A stretch of 64,000 bases of DNA from Mycobacteriales bacterium (GCA_030697205.1 JAUYQP010000011.1:33677-97676); one strand, 5' to 3'. Shown: positions 27,552-37,233, counted from the first letter of the stretch. Notes: a model not told the origin generated them from the letters alone. A program made the numbers and translations.

Positions 27552-29693
27552 TCAGGCCTTCTCGAGGAAGTCGGCGCGCTGGTCGTCGACGAGCTCGCGG
27601 ACCGCGTCGCGCAGCGCCGCGTGGCGCTCCAGCGCGGGGTCCTTCGCGACGAGCGCAGCGGCCGCCTCGCGGGCCTCGCGGATCACGTCCTCGTCGCGCA
27701 GCAGCTGCAGCATCTTCAGCGACGAGCGCGACCCGGACTGCGCGGCGCCGAGGACGTCGCCCTCGCGGCGCTGCTCGAGGTCGATGCGCGACAGGGCGAA
27801 GCCGTCGGAGGTGGCCGCGACCGCGTCGAGCCGCTCGCGGGCCGGCGAGCCGAGGGGCGCCTCGGTGACGAGCAGGCACAGACCGCCGTGCTCGCCGCGG
27901 CCGATCCGCCCGCGCAGCTGGTGCAGCTGGGAGACCCCGAAGCGGTCGGCGTCCATCACCACCATCACGCTGCTGTTGGGCACGTCGACGCCGACCTCGA
28001 CGACCGTCGTCGCGACGAGGACCTCGACCTCGCCGAGCACGAAGCGGCCCATCACGTCGTCCTTGGCGTCGTTGCCCATCCGGCCGTGCAGGCCCGCGAC
28101 CCGCAGCCCGCGCAGCGGCCCGTCGGTCAGGACCGGCAGCAGCTCCTCGACGGCCACGGCGGGCCGGCGGCCGTCCTCGGCCGGGCCCTCGTCGTCACCA
28201 CCGATGCGCGGGCACACCACGAAGGCCTGCCGCCCGTCGGACACCGCCTCGCGGACCCGCTCCCAGGCCCGCTCCAGCCAGGCCGGCTGCTCGGCGACCG
28301 GCACGACCGCGGTCCTCACCGGCGAGCGACCGGCCGGCATCTCCGTGAGGGTCGACACCTCGAGGTCGCCGTAGACGGTCATCGCGACGGTGCGCGGGAT
28401 CGGCGTCGCGGTCATGACGAGCACGTGCGGCGCCTCGCCCTTGGCCCGCAGGGCGTCGCGCTGCTCGACCCCGAAGCGGTGCTGCTCGTCGACGACGACG
28501 AGGCCGAGGTCGGCGAAGGCGACGCCCTCCGACAGCAGGGCGTGGGTGCCCACGACGATGCCCGCGGCCCCGGAGGCGACCTCGTCGAGGGCGTCGCGGC
28601 GGGCGGCGGCGCCCTGCGAGCCGGTGAGCAGCGCCACCCGGGTCGCGACGTCGGCCCCGCCGAGCTCGCCGGCCTGACCGAGCGCGCCGAGCATCGCCCG
28701 CATCGAGCGGTGGTGCTGCTGGGCGAGGACCTCCGTGGGCGCCAGCAGCGCCGCCTGCCCGCCGCTGTCGACGACGCGCAGCATCGCGAGCAGGGCGACC
28801 AGCGTCTTTCCGGTGCCGACCTCGCCCTGCAGCAGCCGATGCATCGGGTGGTCGTCGGCGAGCTCGGCCGCGAGCACCTCGCCGATCTCGCGCTGGCCGC
28901 CGGTGAGGGTGAAGGGCAGCTGGGCGAGCAGCGCGTCGTGGATGCCACCCGCCCGTCCAGGTCGCGGCACCCCCGGCATGGCGACGAGCGCCGCGCGCCG
29001 CTGGGCCAGCACGACCTGCAGGACGAAGGCCTCGTCCCACTTCAGCCGCTGCCGGGCAAGGCTCACATCGGCCCAGGACTCGGGACGGTGCACGAGGTGC
29101 AGCGCCTCACGCAGCGAGGGCAGGGCCTTGTCGGCGAGCAGCGACGCAGGCAGCGGGTCGTCGTCGAGGTCGGCGATGTCGAGCGCCATCCGCACCGACC
29201 TGGCGATCGCGACGCTGTCGAGCTTGGCCGTCGCGGGGTAGATCGGCAGCAGCGCGCCGGCGAACTCCGACACCACGGTGCCGTCGTCGTCGTCGACGAG
29301 CGCGAACTCCGGGTTGGCCAGCTGCACCGCCCGGTTGAAGACCTCGACCTTCCCGGAGAACAGCGCGCGCCGACCGGGCGTGAGCGTGCCGGCGACCCAC
29401 GGCCGGTTGAAGATCGCGAGCTTCATCGTGGCGCCGCCGTCGTCGCGGATCGTCACGTCGGTCTTGTGCAGCTTGGGTCGCAGCAGCCGACCGGCGACGT
29501 GCACGACCTCGGCCATCACGGTCGCGTGCTCACCGACGACCAGCTCGCTGAAGGGCATGAGCTTCCCGCGCTCGGCGTAGCGCCTGGGGTAGTGCCGCAG
29601 CAGGTCGCCGACCGTGCGCAGCCCGAGCAGCTGCTCGAAGGCCTTCGCCGACTTGCCCACCGCGTGGTGGACCGGCGCCCCCAGCGCGACCAC
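27552..29693 (-). CDS. recG: ATP-dependent DNA helicase RecG
   Basis: Branch-migrating helicase that remodels stalled replication forks. 713 aa: wedge domain (LRHYPRRYAERG onward), helicase domain 1 with Walker A GEVGTGKT, LLAPTEVLAQQHHRSM (Ia), the DEAD-box variant DEQHRFGVEQR, TATPIPRT (III), then domain 2 with LHGRMGNDAKDDVM, VATTVVEVGVDVPN and LHQLRGRIGRG (VI). The start is GTG 29693, overlapping the stop of the DAK-domain gene by one base. The DAK gene-recG order is conserved in Gram-positive bacteria. Confidence 0.95.
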   Translation of the reverse strand: MVALGAPVHHAVGKSAKAFEQLLGLRTVGDLLRHYPRRYAERGKLMPFSELVVGEHATVMAEVVHVAGRLLRPKLHKTDVTIRDDGGATMKLAIFNRPWVAGTLTPGRRALFSGKVEVFNRAVQLANPEFALVDDDDGTVVSEFAGALLPIYPATAKLDSVAIARSVRMALDIADLDDDPLPASLLADKALPSLREALHLVHRPESWADVSLARQRLKWDEAFVLQVVLAQRRAALVAMPGVPRPGRAGGIHDALLAQLPFTLTGGQREIGEVLAAELADDHPMHRLLQGEVGTGKTLVALLAMLRVVDSGGQAALLAPTEVLAQQHHRSMRAMLGALGQAGELGGADVATRVALLTGSQGAAARRDALDEVASGAAGIVVGTHALLSEGVAFADLGLVVVDEQHRFGVEQRDALRAKGEAPHVLVMTATPIPRTVAMTVYGDLEVSTLTEMPAGRSPVRTAVVPVAEQPAWLERAWERVREAVSDGRQAFVVCPRIGGDDEGPAEDGRRPAVAVEELLPVLTDGPLRGLRVAGLHGRMGNDAKDDVMGRFVLGEVEVLVATTVVEVGVDVPNSSVMVVMDADRFGVSQLHQLRGRIGRGEHGGLCLLVTEAPLGSPARERLDAVAATSDGFALSRIDLEQRREGDVLGAAQSGSRSSLKMLQLLRDEDVIREAREAAAALVAKDPALERHAALRDAVRELVDDQRADFLEKA

Positions 29694-31297
29694 TACTCGA
29701 CGCCCAGCAGGATCGGGTAGTGCGGCTGGCCCCCGTCGTAGGCGACGACCTCGACCTCGGGGTGGGACGAGGAGAGGTACGCCGCCAACCGCGCGTCGAC
29801 GCCCTCGGGGGCCTGCGCCCCGGTCACCACCGTGACGAGCTCCCCGCCGCCGGCGAGCATCCGGTCGAGCAGCTCGCGCGCCACCGCCTCGAGGTCGCTG
29901 CCGAGCACGACGACGTCACCCTCCACCAGACCCAGCACGTCCCCGGGCCGGCAGATGCCGGCCATCGTGACGGCCTCGCGCACGGCGGTCGTCACCTCTC
30001 CGGTGCGGGTCGCACCGGCGGCGGCGGCCATCGAGCCGACGTCGTCGGCGAGCGCGCGGTCGGCGTCGGCGACCGCGAGCGCCGCGAGTCCCTGCAGGAC
30101 CGAGCGCGTCGGGACGACTGCGACCGACAGGCCCTCGTCGCGGGCCGCACCCGCGGCCGCCCCCGCGACGGCCACGGTGTTGGTGTCGTTGGGCAGCAGC
30201 ACGACCTCGGCGGCCCCGCTGGAGCGCACCGCGGCGAGCAGCTCGGCGGTGCTCGGGCTGGCGCTCGGGCCGCCGTCGACGACGACCGCCCCGGCCTGCT
30301 CGAAGAGCGCGGCCAGCCCGGCGCCGGGTGCGACGGCCACCACGACCCGGCCGGAGCGCGTGCCGTCGGGCACCGAGCCGGCCCGCTGCGCCGCGACCTG
30401 GTCCTCGAAGCGAGTGACGGTGATGCGGGCCGGGCGGCCCGCCTCGACCCCGGCCTCGACCGCGGCACCGACGTCGTTGACGTGCACGTGGACGTTCCAC
30501 AGCTGCGGCCCGCCGACGACCACGAGGGAGTCGCCCAGCCCCTCGAGGACGTCCTTGAGGCCCTCGACCCGCTCGGGGCTCGACTCGTGGAGCAGGAATT
30601 GCACCTCGTAGGCGAACTCGTCGCTGCCGGCCTCGCGGGCGACGGTCACGGCGGAGCGGTCGCGGGCGACGAGCAGCTGCGCGGAGCTCGGCGGGACCAC
30701 GCCGGTGACGACGGCCTCGAGCGCCTCGAGCAGGACGCACAGGCCCCGGCCGCCGGCGTCGACGACCCCGGCGGCCTTCAGGGCCGGCAGCAGGTCGGGG
30801 GTCGACTCGAGCGCGGCGGCGGCACCAGACCGGGCCGCGCGCACCACCGAGGCGAGGTCGGCCGGGCCGAGCTCGGCCGCCGCCGCGGCGGCCTCCCGGA
30901 TCACGGTGAGGACGGTGCCCTCGACGGGTGCGGACACCGCGGCGTAGCCGAGCTGGGCGGCCCGCACGAGCGCGGCCTGCAGGTGCTCACCCGTGCCCCC
31001 CTCGGAAAGGACCTCGCAGATGCCCCGGAGCAGCTGCGACAGGATCACGCCGGAGTTCCCGCGTGCGCCCATCAGCGCCCCGTGCGCGACCGCTCCCGTC
31101 GTGGCCGCGAGGTCCTCGGCCGCGAGGCCGAGCGCCTCGGCCACCGACTCCATCGTGAGGACGAGGTTGGTGCCGGTGTCACCGTCCGGCACGGGGTAGA
31201 CGTTGAGGTCGTCGATCTCGACGCGGGCGGCCTGCAGGGCGGTCAGGCCCGTCGCGCACCAGCGCCGCACGGCGTGGGCGTCGAGGACCTGCAGCAC
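29693..31297 (-). CDS. DAK2-domain protein, FakA-like fatty acid kinase
   Basis: 534-aa protein of the YloV/FakA family. The N-terminal DAK2/DhaL nucleotide-binding domain has [21 protein letters not shown] (~28-48) and [16 protein letters not shown] (~97-112). The C-terminal half is the FakA-C region ([18 protein letters not shown] and a final [20 protein letters not shown], where the usual family ending is close to GGQPxYP). In Firmicutes FakA phosphorylates fatty acids bound by DegV-type FakB proteins; no FakB gene is in this window, so the substrate role is inferred. The start is GTG 31297, three bases behind GGAGGA spacing. Confidence 0.85.
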   Translation of the reverse strand: MLQVLDAHAVRRWCATGLTALQAARVEIDDLNVYPVPDGDTGTNLVLTMESVAEALGLAAEDLAATTGAVAHGALMGARGNSGVILSQLLRGICEVLSEGGTGEHLQAALVRAAQLGYAAVSAPVEGTVLTVIREAAAAAAELGPADLASVVRAARSGAAAALESTPDLLPALKAAGVVDAGGRGLCVLLEALEAVVTGVVPPSSAQLLVARDRSAVTVAREAGSDEFAYEVQFLLHESSPERVEGLKDVLEGLGDSLVVVGGPQLWNVHVHVNDVGAAVEAGVEAGRPARITVTRFEDQVAAQRAGSVPDGTRSGRVVVAVAPGAGLAALFEQAGAVVVDGGPSASPSTAELLAAVRSSGAAEVVLLPNDTNTVAVAGAAAGAARDEGLSVAVVPTRSVLQGLAALAVADADRALADDVGSMAAAAGATRTGEVTTAVREAVTMAGICRPGDVLGLVEGDVVVLGSDLEAVARELLDRMLAGGGELVTVVTGAQAPEGVDARLAAYLSSSHPEVEVVAYDGGQPHYPILLGVE

Positions 31298-31413
31298 GCA
31301 TCCTCCAGGGCGGTCGCGGGGTCGGGCGGGAGAGCGCCGAACCTACCCACTGCTACTGTTGCCAGGTCGGCCGGTCGGTCGGCCGTTCCCACCTGATCTC
31401 CTGGAGCAACACC

Positions 31414-31608
31414 GTGGCTGCCACCTGCGACGTCTGCGGCAAGGGCCCCGGCTTCGGCATGTCCGTCAGCCACTCGCACCGCCGTACCCGCCGTCGTTGG
31501 AACCCCAACATCCAGACGGTGCGTGCCGCGGCCGGCGGCGGGACCTCCAAGAAGGTCAACGCCTGCACGAGCTGCATCAAGGCCGGCAAGGTCGTCCGGG
31601 CCTCCTAG
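31414..31608 (+). CDS. rpmB: 50S ribosomal protein L28 (zinc-binding form)
   Basis: 64-aa large-subunit protein. It starts [21 protein letters not shown] and has [14 protein letters not shown] in the middle. The two CxxC pairs, CDVC (5-8) and CTSC (51-54), are complete, so this is the zinc form. The start is GTG 31414 with GGAG about eight bases upstream. It is divergent from the DAK-domain gene; TACTGT at 31354-31359 is a possible -10. No Zur-type palindrome was noticed, as expected for the zinc form. Confidence 0.95.
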   Translation: MAATCDVCGKGPGFGMSVSHSHRRTRRRWNPNIQTVRAAAGGGTSKKVNACTSCIKAGKVVRAS

Positions 31609-31837
31609 CCCGCACGTCACCCGCTCCGCGGGACGCCCGGGACGGGTTCGGAGAACCTGCCCTCGAGGCTCTTTTCTGCTCGCCCGTCGCTGTGTACTCT
31701 CGCCGCGGTCGACGTTCCAGCACCTGCGTACCCACGCCCGCATGGACGATCGCGGGCTCGTCGCCTCTTCCAGGGCGGGCCAGCACGACTCGGGCCCGCA
31801 GAGAGCGGGTCCGTCCCGCACGGAAAGAGACAGGTAC
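31609..31837 (+). other. Intergenic region and probable long 5' leader of the cold-shock gene
   Basis: The 229 bases between rpmB and the cold-shock gene are poorer in G+C than their surroundings near 31665-31700. TACTCT at 31696-31701 fits a -10 box, with a weak TTTTCT about 17 bases before it. If used, the cold-shock message would have a leader of roughly 130 bases, as in other cspA genes. No ORF with coding character is seen on either strand. Confidence 0.35.
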
Positions 31838-32041
31838 ATGGCACAGGGCAGCGTGAAGTGGTTCAACGCCGAGAAGGGCTTCGGCTTCATCGCCGTCGAC
31901 GGCGGCGGCGCGGACGTCTTCGTCCACTACTCGGCCATCCAGAGCGACGGCTACCGCTCGCTCGACGAGGGCCAGCGCGTGGAGTTCGACATCACGCAGG
32001 GCCAGAAGGGCCCGCAGGCCGACGCGGTGCGCCCGATCTGA
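31838..32041 (+). CDS. Cold-shock protein, CspA family
   Basis: 67-aa single OB-fold protein that binds single-stranded RNA and DNA. RNP1 is KGFGFIAV and RNP2 is VFVHYSAI, both intact, in a standard-length protein starting [15 protein letters not shown]. The start is ATG 31838 after GAAAGAGA. Stands as its own unit between a long leader and a strong terminator. Confidence 0.95.
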   Translation: MAQGSVKWFNAEKGFGFIAVDGGGADVFVHYSAIQSDGYRSLDEGQRVEFDITQGQKGPQADAVRPI

Positions 32042-32060
32042 GCCCTCCCTCACTGCACGC

Positions 32061-32092
32061 ACGGGCCCGCTCCCCTCGGGGGGCGGGCCCGT
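32061..32092 (+). terminator. Terminator of the cold-shock gene
   Basis: Perfect outer stem ACGGGCCCGC (32061-32070) with GCGGGCCCGT (32083-32092) plus an inner CCCC/GGGG stem, 19 bases after the stop codon. It is followed by TTCG rather than a long T-run. Confidence 0.8.
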
Positions 32093-32128
32093 TCGCATGA
32101 GCGGCCCCACGGTGGGAAGGTGAGCGAC

Positions 32129-32308
32129 ATGGCGTACTGGTGGTGCCTGGAGCACAAGACGGTCGAGGGCGACGGCGAGTGCCGCGGGGAGGTCCGGCTC
32201 GGCCCCTACGCGACCAGCGTCGAGGCCGAGCGCGCGCTGCAGACCGTCAAGGAGCGCAACGAGCGGATCGACGCCGAGGACCGCGCCTGGGAGCACGGCG
32301 AGGACTGA
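32129..32308 (+). CDS. Small conserved actinobacterial protein
   Basis: 59-aa protein starting at ATG 32129, four bases after an AGGTGAG Shine-Dalgarno; GTG 32120 is possible but lacks a spaced ribosome site. The pattern AYWWCLEHKTVEGDGEC, then RLGPYATSVEAERALQTVKERNE resembles short actinobacterial proteins of unknown function with a SPOR-like helix after LGPYxT. The two Cys and the clustered Trp at the N-terminus are notable. Codon use is normal. No role can be assigned. Confidence 0.72.
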   Translation: MAYWWCLEHKTVEGDGECRGEVRLGPYATSVEAERALQTVKERNERIDAEDRAWEHGED

Positions 32309-32333
32309 GAGCAGGGTCGCCGGTCGGCGTCGG

Positions 32334-33116
32334 TCAGCGGTGCTGCCAGCCGTGGTCGACGGGGCCGATGCCGGCTCCCAGGGCGAAGCCTCCGCGGATC
32401 GCGCCCGTGACGTAGTCCTTGGCGAGCCGCGCGGCAGCCGGCACGTCCTGACCCAGGGCGAGGTACGACGCGAGCGCGCTCGCCAGCGTGCACCCGGTCC
32501 CGTGGGTGTGGCGACGGTCGAGGCGCGGCGCCGACAGCAGCACGTCGGTCGTGCCGTCGGTGAGCAGGTCGGTGGCGTCGCCGTCGAGCAGGTGCCCGCC
32601 CTTGACGAGGACCCACCGCGGGCCGAGCGCGAGCACGGCCTCCGCCGCCCGTCGCAGGTCAGCCGCCGCGTCGACGCGCACTCCCGTGAGCTGCTCGACC
32701 TCCGGGAGGTTGGGGGTCGCCACGGTGGCGAGCGGGAGGAGCTGCCCGCGCAGGACCTCGAGGGCGTCGGCGCGCAGCAGCGGGTCGCCGTGCTTGCTCA
32801 CCCCGACCGGGTCGACGACGACGGGGGCGGTGACGGTCCTGAGCCGGTCGGCCACCGCCGCGACCAGCTCCGGCGAGGACAGCATCCCGGTCTTGACCGC
32901 GTCGACGCCGATGTCACCGAGGACGCTGTCGAGCTGAGCCGTTACCGCCTCGACGGGCAGGTCCCACGCCCCCTGGACCCCGACGGAGTTCTGAGCGGTG
33001 ACCGCGACGACGACGCTCATGCCGTGGACGCCGCAGGCCAGCATCGTCTTGAGGTCGGCCTGGATCCCGGCGCCACCGCCGGAGTCGCTGCCGGCGACCG
33101 TGAGGACCCGCTTCAC
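32334..33116 (-). CDS. thiD: Hydroxymethylpyrimidine / phosphomethylpyrimidine kinase
   Basis: Phosphorylates HMP and HMP-P for thiamine diphosphate synthesis. 260 aa from GTG 33116. The N-terminal motif [18 protein letters not shown], then [34 protein letters not shown] and the ribokinase anion-hole motif [17 protein letters not shown] are all present. The start overlaps the thiL stop by four bases (GTGA). thiL-thiD form a two-gene thiamine unit. Confidence 0.94.
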   Translation of the reverse strand: MKRVLTVAGSDSGGGAGIQADLKTMLACGVHGMSVVVAVTAQNSVGVQGAWDLPVEAVTAQLDSVLGDIGVDAVKTGMLSSPELVAAVADRLRTVTAPVVVDPVGVSKHGDPLLRADALEVLRGQLLPLATVATPNLPEVEQLTGVRVDAAADLRRAAEAVLALGPRWVLVKGGHLLDGDATDLLTDGTTDVLLSAPRLDRRHTHGTGCTLASALASYLALGQDVPAAARLAKDYVTGAIRGGFALGAGIGPVDHGWQHR

Positions 33117-34129
33117 GAGAAGTGCCTCCAGCCCTGAGGCGCCAGCGGGGCGCCGTCCGCGCACCGGACCACGCCGGCACCCTCGACCACCCTGCCGACC
33201 CGACGGATCCCGTGCACCTCGGCAGCCACCAGCGCCGCGGACGGGAGCGTCGCGACGAGCGCGTGCCCCTCGCCCCCGTGCAGCACCGCGTGGTCCGCGA
33301 CACCCCTACCGAGGACGTGTTCGAGCACGTCGCGCAGGTCGCCGTCGATCTCGCCGGTCAGGTCGTCGAGCTCGATGCGCACACCGCTGGCCTCAGCGAG
33401 GTGCCCGGCGTCGGCGACCAGGCCGTCGCTGACGTCGCACATCGCGGTAGCGCCGAGGTCGGCCAGCGCCGGACCCGCGGCGTAGGGCGGCTCGGGGCGC
33501 AGGTGCAGCGCCACCGCCCGGGCCAGCGCCTCCTCGACCCGCGCCCGCCCGGCCACGGGCAGGGCGGCGACCCGCACGTCGAGGTCGGGCGTCGACAGCG
33601 CGAGCAGCCCGAGCGCCGACCACCCGAGCGAGCCGACGACCACGACGACGTCGCCAGGCCGCGCGCCGGAGCGGGTCACGGGGGCGCGGCCACCGAGGTC
33701 ACCGAGCGCGGTCACCGACACGACCACCCGGTCGCTCGTGACGGTGTCGCCCCCGACGACGCTGGCGCCGACGAGCGCCGCCTCGTCGCGCAGCCCGTCG
33801 GCGAGGCCGAGCGCCCACTCGAGCGGGAGGTCGGCCGGTGCGGCGAGGCCGACGAGAAGGGCGGTCGCGGTGGCGCCCATGGCCGCCACGTCCGCGAGGT
33901 TGGCGGCGGCGGCCTTGCGACCCACGTCGTACGCCGTGGACCAGTCCCTGCGGAAGTGGACGCCCTCGACGAGGACGTCGGTCGTCGCCACCACGCGGCC
34001 GTCCGGCGCCGCGACGACCGCCGCGTCGTCGCCGGGTCCGAGGAGCACGCCGGGGCCGCTCGGGAGCCGCGCGACGACCGCGTCGATCAGCCCGAACTCG
34101 CCCACGTCCCGTGCGGTAGCGTCCGCCAC
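33113..34129 (-). CDS. thiL: Thiamine-monophosphate kinase
   Basis: ATP-dependent conversion of thiamine phosphate to thiamine diphosphate. 338 aa from GTG 34129, chosen because the family opening [14 protein letters not shown] follows; the frame is open further upstream only as antisense to the Lrp-like gene. [10 protein letters not shown] (metal-binding Asp pair), the [31 protein letters not shown] block and [10 protein letters not shown] match the family. Coupled to thiD and divergent from the Lrp-like gene with 33 bases between. Confidence 0.93.
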   Translation of the reverse strand: MADATARDVGEFGLIDAVVARLPSGPGVLLGPGDDAAVVAAPDGRVVATTDVLVEGVHFRRDWSTAYDVGRKAAAANLADVAAMGATATALLVGLAAPADLPLEWALGLADGLRDEAALVGASVVGGDTVTSDRVVVSVTALGDLGGRAPVTRSGARPGDVVVVVGSLGWSALGLLALSTPDLDVRVAALPVAGRARVEEALARAVALHLRPEPPYAAGPALADLGATAMCDVSDGLVADAGHLAEASGVRIELDDLTGEIDGDLRDVLEHVLGRGVADHAVLHGGEGHALVATLPSAALVAAEVHGIRRVGRVVEGAGVVRCADGAPLAPQGWRHFS

Positions 34130-34162
34130 GTCCGCAAGACTTCCAGAAGGGACTCCGGCGCC

Positions 34163-34396
34163 GTGGTCCAGGCCTACATCCTCATCCAGACCGAGGTCGG
34201 CAAGGCCGCGGCCGTCGCCGCCGCCATCGCCGAGATCGACGGTGTCGCGCAGGCCGAGGACGTCACCGGTCCCTACGACGTCATCGTGCGGGCGGAGGCG
34301 CAGAGCGTCGACGATCTCGGCAAGCTGGTCGTCGCGAAGATCCAGGGCGTCGACGGCATCACCCGCACCCTGACCTGCCCGGTCGTGCACCTCTGA
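34163..34396 (+). CDS. Stand-alone Lrp/AsnC ligand-binding (RAM) domain protein
   Basis: 77-aa protein consisting only of the effector-binding domain of Lrp/AsnC regulators ([27 protein letters not shown], then [26 protein letters not shown]). The DNA-binding helix-turn-helix is absent, so it is not itself a classical regulator. It probably forms the ring-like oligomer that binds amino acids, alone or with full-length Lrp proteins. The start is GTG 34163, about nine bases after GAAGGGA. It is found next to thiL in related genomes. Confidence 0.88.
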   Translation: MVQAYILIQTEVGKAAAVAAAIAEIDGVAQAEDVTGPYDVIVRAEAQSVDDLGKLVVAKIQGVDGITRTLTCPVVHL

Positions 34397-34404
34397 GCCA
34401 GCCC

Positions 34405-34878
34405 GTGCGGGCGACCCTCCCGGCCGCCCTGCTCTGCGCGCTGCTCACCCCGGCCTGCACGACCACCGACGAGCCGCGACCGGTCCCGACCGGTCCCGTC
34501 ACCGTCATGCTGCCGAGCGCCGCGCCGTCGGTCGTCGACCGCTGCGTGGCGCTCGTCGCCGCGCTGCCCGCGACCCTGACCGCCGAGGCGGGCCCGCTCG
34601 CCCGACGGCCCGTCGACGAGCCGCGCGCTGCCGCCTGGGGCGACGACCCGCCGGTGCTGCTGGAGTGCGGCGTCCCCGACGCCCCGCTGGTCGGCGACGT
34701 CTTCTCCTACGCGCCCCCGGGCGGCACGACGCTGTCGTTCCTGCAGGACGACGTCGGCGCCGCCCGGACCTTCACCACCGGTGAGCTGGCCGTCGACGTG
34801 CGGGTCACCGTCCCCGACCGCCACCCCGGGGCCTACCTCGTCGACCTCGTCCCGCTGCTCACCGCCCGGCTCTCCTGA
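34405..34878 (+). CDS. DUF3515 exported protein
   Basis: 157-aa secreted protein of the DUF3515 family, found near ddl/thiL in actinobacteria. It has a short hydrophobic signal ([14 protein letters not shown], residues 4-17); the Cys at 17 could be lipidated, but the preceding residues (T-P-A) are a poor lipobox. The mature part has [22 protein letters not shown] and [16 protein letters not shown], family hallmarks. Function unknown. The stop overlaps the start of the following hydrolase by one base (TGATG). Confidence 0.8.
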   Translation: MRATLPAALLCALLTPACTTTDEPRPVPTGPVTVMLPSAAPSVVDRCVALVAALPATLTAEAGPLARRPVDEPRAAAWGDDPPVLLECGVPDAPLVGDVFSYAPPGGTTLSFLQDDVGAARTFTTGELAVDVRVTVPDRHPGAYLVDLVPLLTARLS

Positions 34879-35645
34879 TGTCGCTGGCGGTGCGGGTCGC
34901 GCTGTCCGCGCTGCGTCGCGGCACCCGCCACCGCTACGGCCCCGGCCCCTCTCAGGTCGCCGACCTGCACCTGCCGCGCGGCGCCGGTCCGCACCCCGTC
35001 GCGGTCGTGCTGCACGGCGGCCACTGGCGCACCGGCTTCGGCCGGCTCGTCACCCGCCCGGTCGCGCTGGACCTCGTCTCGCACGGCGTCGCGGCGTGGA
35101 ACCTCGAGTACCGCAGGCTGGGCACCGGCCGGGGTGGCGGGGGCGGCTGGCCCGCGACCTTCGACGACGTCGCGGCCGGCATCGACGCGCTCGCGGGCGT
35201 CGACGGGCTCGACCTGGACCGGGTCGCGGTGGTGGGCCACTCGGCGGGCGGCCACCTGGCGCTGTGGGCCGGCGCCCGGGCCGGTCTCCCACGGGGCGCT
35301 CCGGGCGCCGGCCCCGTCGTAGGCCCGTCTCTCGTGGTGGCCCTCGCTCCGGTCACGCACCTGCGGCGGGCCGATGACGCGGCCAGCGAGCTGCTCGGCG
35401 GCACCGTCGAGCAGGTGCCCGAGCGGTGGGACCTCGCCGACCCGATGTCCCTGCTGCCGCTGTCGGTGCCGACCCTGGTCGTGCACCCCGAGGCTGACAC
35501 GACGATCCCGGTGGCACGCTCGCGCGACTACGCGGCAGCGTCCGGCGCAGAGCTCGTGACCCCACCCGGTGAGGTGCACCGCGACGCCGTCGACCCGACC
35601 AGCGCCTCGTGGCGCACGGCCCGCGCGAGGGTCCTGCAGTGGTGA
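34878..35645 (+). CDS. Alpha/beta hydrolase, esterase/kynurenine-formamidase-like
   Basis: 255-aa soluble hydrolase. The oxyanion strand-loop is VVLHGGHW (~42-49), the form seen in kynurenine formamidase and hormone-sensitive-lipase relatives. The nucleophile Ser is in VVGHSAGGHLALW (~121-133), the acid Asp probably in HPEADTTIPV and the His in GEVHRDAVDP, so the triad looks complete. No signal peptide. It is in a tightly packed plus-strand unit, coupled to DUF3515 by TGATG and to the next methyltransferase by GTGA. Substrate unknown. Confidence 0.8.
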   Translation: MSLAVRVALSALRRGTRHRYGPGPSQVADLHLPRGAGPHPVAVVLHGGHWRTGFGRLVTRPVALDLVSHGVAAWNLEYRRLGTGRGGGGGWPATFDDVAAGIDALAGVDGLDLDRVAVVGHSAGGHLALWAGARAGLPRGAPGAGPVVGPSLVVALAPVTHLRRADDAASELLGGTVEQVPERWDLADPMSLLPLSVPTLVVHPEADTTIPVARSRDYAAASGAELVTPPGEVHRDAVDPTSASWRTARARVLQW

Positions 35646-36229
35646 CCGACGACGAGACCCTGCGGACCTACGAGGCGGCGGCGCGTCTCTACCGCGACCT
35701 CGCCGCACCCGCTCCCCTGCCCGAGCTGGTCGCGCTGCTCGACGCCGCCTGCGCGCTGCTGCCGCCGGGCGCGAGCGCACTCGAGCTCGGCACCGGCCCG
35801 GGTCGCGACACCCCGCTGCTTGAGCAGCGCGGCGTCGCCGTGCGCCGCACCGACGGCGCGCAGTCCTTCGTCGACCTCCTGCGCGCCGACGGCCACACCG
35901 CGGAGCTGCTCGACGTCCGCACCGACGTCCTCGGCGGCCCGCACGACCTCGTCGTCGCGATCGCGGTACTGCTCCACCTCGACCGCGACGAGCTCGCCGA
36001 CCTGCTGCGCCGGCTCGTGCCCGTCGCGCCGGTGCTCGCCTTCACGGTCAAGGAGGGCGACGGACAGGCCTGGACCACCGACCGGCTCGAGCTGCCGCGC
36101 CGCTTCACCTACTGGCGCGAGGCCCCACTGACGGAGCTGCTGCGGCAGACCGGCTGGGAGGTCAGGCAGGTCCTGCACGCCACGGCTCGCGAGCCCTGGC
36201 TGCTCGTCCTGGCGACGCACTCCGAGTAG
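35642..36229 (+). CDS. SAM-dependent methyltransferase
   Basis: 195-aa class I methyltransferase. Motif I is ALELGTGPGRDTPLLEQRG (~residues 43-61), with RTDGAQSFVDLL after strand 2 and DLVVAIAVLLHLDRDEL around motif II/III. It ends with FTVKEGDGQAW and a short C-terminal strand. The start is GTG 35642, which overlaps the hydrolase stop by four bases; a GTG three bases earlier is equally possible. Target unknown. Confidence 0.75.
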   Translation: MTDDETLRTYEAAARLYRDLAAPAPLPELVALLDAACALLPPGASALELGTGPGRDTPLLEQRGVAVRRTDGAQSFVDLLRADGHTAELLDVRTDVLGGPHDLVVAIAVLLHLDRDELADLLRRLVPVAPVLAFTVKEGDGQAWTTDRLELPRRFTYWREAPLTELLRQTGWEVRQVLHATAREPWLLVLATHSE

Positions 36230-36249
36230 GTGGCCACGAGCAGTGCCGA

Positions 36250-36271
36250 AGGTCCCGTCGAGCGAGGACCT
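36250..36271 (+). promoter_or_regulatory. Inverted repeat upstream of the universal stress gene
   Basis: AGGTCC (36250-36255) and GGACCT (36266-36271) are perfectly complementary with ten bases between. A second dyad, TGCGG-n5-CCGCA, follows at 36271-36285. Both lie within 66 bases of the stress-protein start and could be an operator or a leader hairpin. They do not match the DosR box. Confidence 0.3.
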
Positions 36272-36314
36272 GCGGTTCTGCCGCAGCACCCCTGCCGGCA
36301 TCACTGTGGAGAGC

Positions 36315-37196
36315 ATGCCGACGACCAGCGATGCCCGTGCCCGGAGCGTCGTCGTGGGCGTCGACGGGTCCGACGGGAGCCGCCGGGCCCTCCGCCGCGC
36401 GCTGTGGGAGGCCGAGATCGACGGCGCCGCGCTGACCCTCGTCCACGCGTGGTCGTCACCCGGTTGGGACCACGACCTCAGTGCCGAGGCCGCCGCGCAG
36501 CGGCTGGCCGACAACGAGCTCGGGCGAGCCATGACACCGCTCGAGATCCCGGACGTGCCGGTCGTCGTCCACACGGTGCAGGGGGACCCGGGGCAGACGC
36601 TCACCGAGGCGTCCGTCTCCGCGGACCTGCTGGTCGTGGGGCGCAACGGACGGTCGCGGTGCCTCACCGCCTCGCTCGGCGCGACCGCGCGCGACGTCGT
36701 GCAGCGGGCCCGCTGCCCCGTCATGGTGGTGCCGGGCGCCGACCCCGGGTCGGGCCTCGGCCCCGCGCCCGGCCCGTCGCCGCGGCTGTTCGTCGGCGTC
36801 GACGGCAGCCGCCCCGCGGAACGGGCCCTGCTCTGGGCGCTCGACCGGGCCGTGCGGGACGGCTCAGCGGTGCACGCCGTGCACGCTTGGCACGCCGACG
36901 GGCTCCCCGCCCTGGGCGAGGGCTCGGCCGCGCTCGCCGACCTCCAGGGCAGCACGCGGGCGTGGCTGCTCGCCGTCGTCGACGGGGTCCTGTCCATCCG
37001 GCCGGGCTGCGAACCCGACGTCGTCGTCGAGGCGGTGCGCGGCCATCCCACGGCGACGCTGCTCGCGAGGGCGACACCGGAGGACCTGCTCGTGGTCGGC
37101 ACGCGCGGCCGGGGAGGCTTTCCCGGGCTGCCGCTCGGCTCGGTGGCCTCGCAGGTCGTCGAGCACGCCGGGTGCGAGGCGGTCCTGGTCCGCTGA
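36315..37196 (+). CDS. Universal stress protein with two UspA domains
   Basis: 293 aa made of two tandem UspA domains. Domain 1 starts SVVVGVDGSDGSRRALRRAL (~12-31) and ends LVVGRNGRSRCLTASLGATARDVVQRARCPVMVV; domain 2 starts LFVGVDGSRPAERALLWAL and ends LVVGTRGRGGFPGLPLGSVASQVV. The ATP-binding G-x2-G-x9-G(S/T) pattern is complete in domain 2 and deviates in domain 1 (GA instead of GS). I prefer ATG 36315 (GGAG five bases upstream); an ATG at 36243 has no ribosome site. Such proteins accompany dormancy and hypoxia responses in actinobacteria. Confidence 0.87.
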   Translation: MPTTSDARARSVVVGVDGSDGSRRALRRALWEAEIDGAALTLVHAWSSPGWDHDLSAEAAAQRLADNELGRAMTPLEIPDVPVVVHTVQGDPGQTLTEASVSADLLVVGRNGRSRCLTASLGATARDVVQRARCPVMVVPGADPGSGLGPAPGPSPRLFVGVDGSRPAERALLWALDRAVRDGSAVHAVHAWHADGLPALGEGSAALADLQGSTRAWLLAVVDGVLSIRPGCEPDVVVEAVRGHPTATLLARATPEDLLVVGTRGRGGFPGLPLGSVASQVVEHAGCEAVLVR

Positions 37197-37233
37197 GCGG
37201 ATCAGGACCCGGTGGTCGCCGCGTCGTGAGCGG

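Noticed and set aside
29720..31396. Long plus-strand frame over the FakA-like gene
   Set aside because: Asp/Arg/Gly-rich antisense shadow with no domain.
31298..31413. Zur operator upstream of rpmB
   Set aside because: No A+T-rich palindrome is present and the L28 protein is the zinc-containing form, which is not expected to be Zur-repressed.
36250..36271. DosR (hypoxia) box upstream of the stress gene
   Set aside because: The GGGACT/AGTCCC core is absent; only a GGTCC/GGACC dyad is present.
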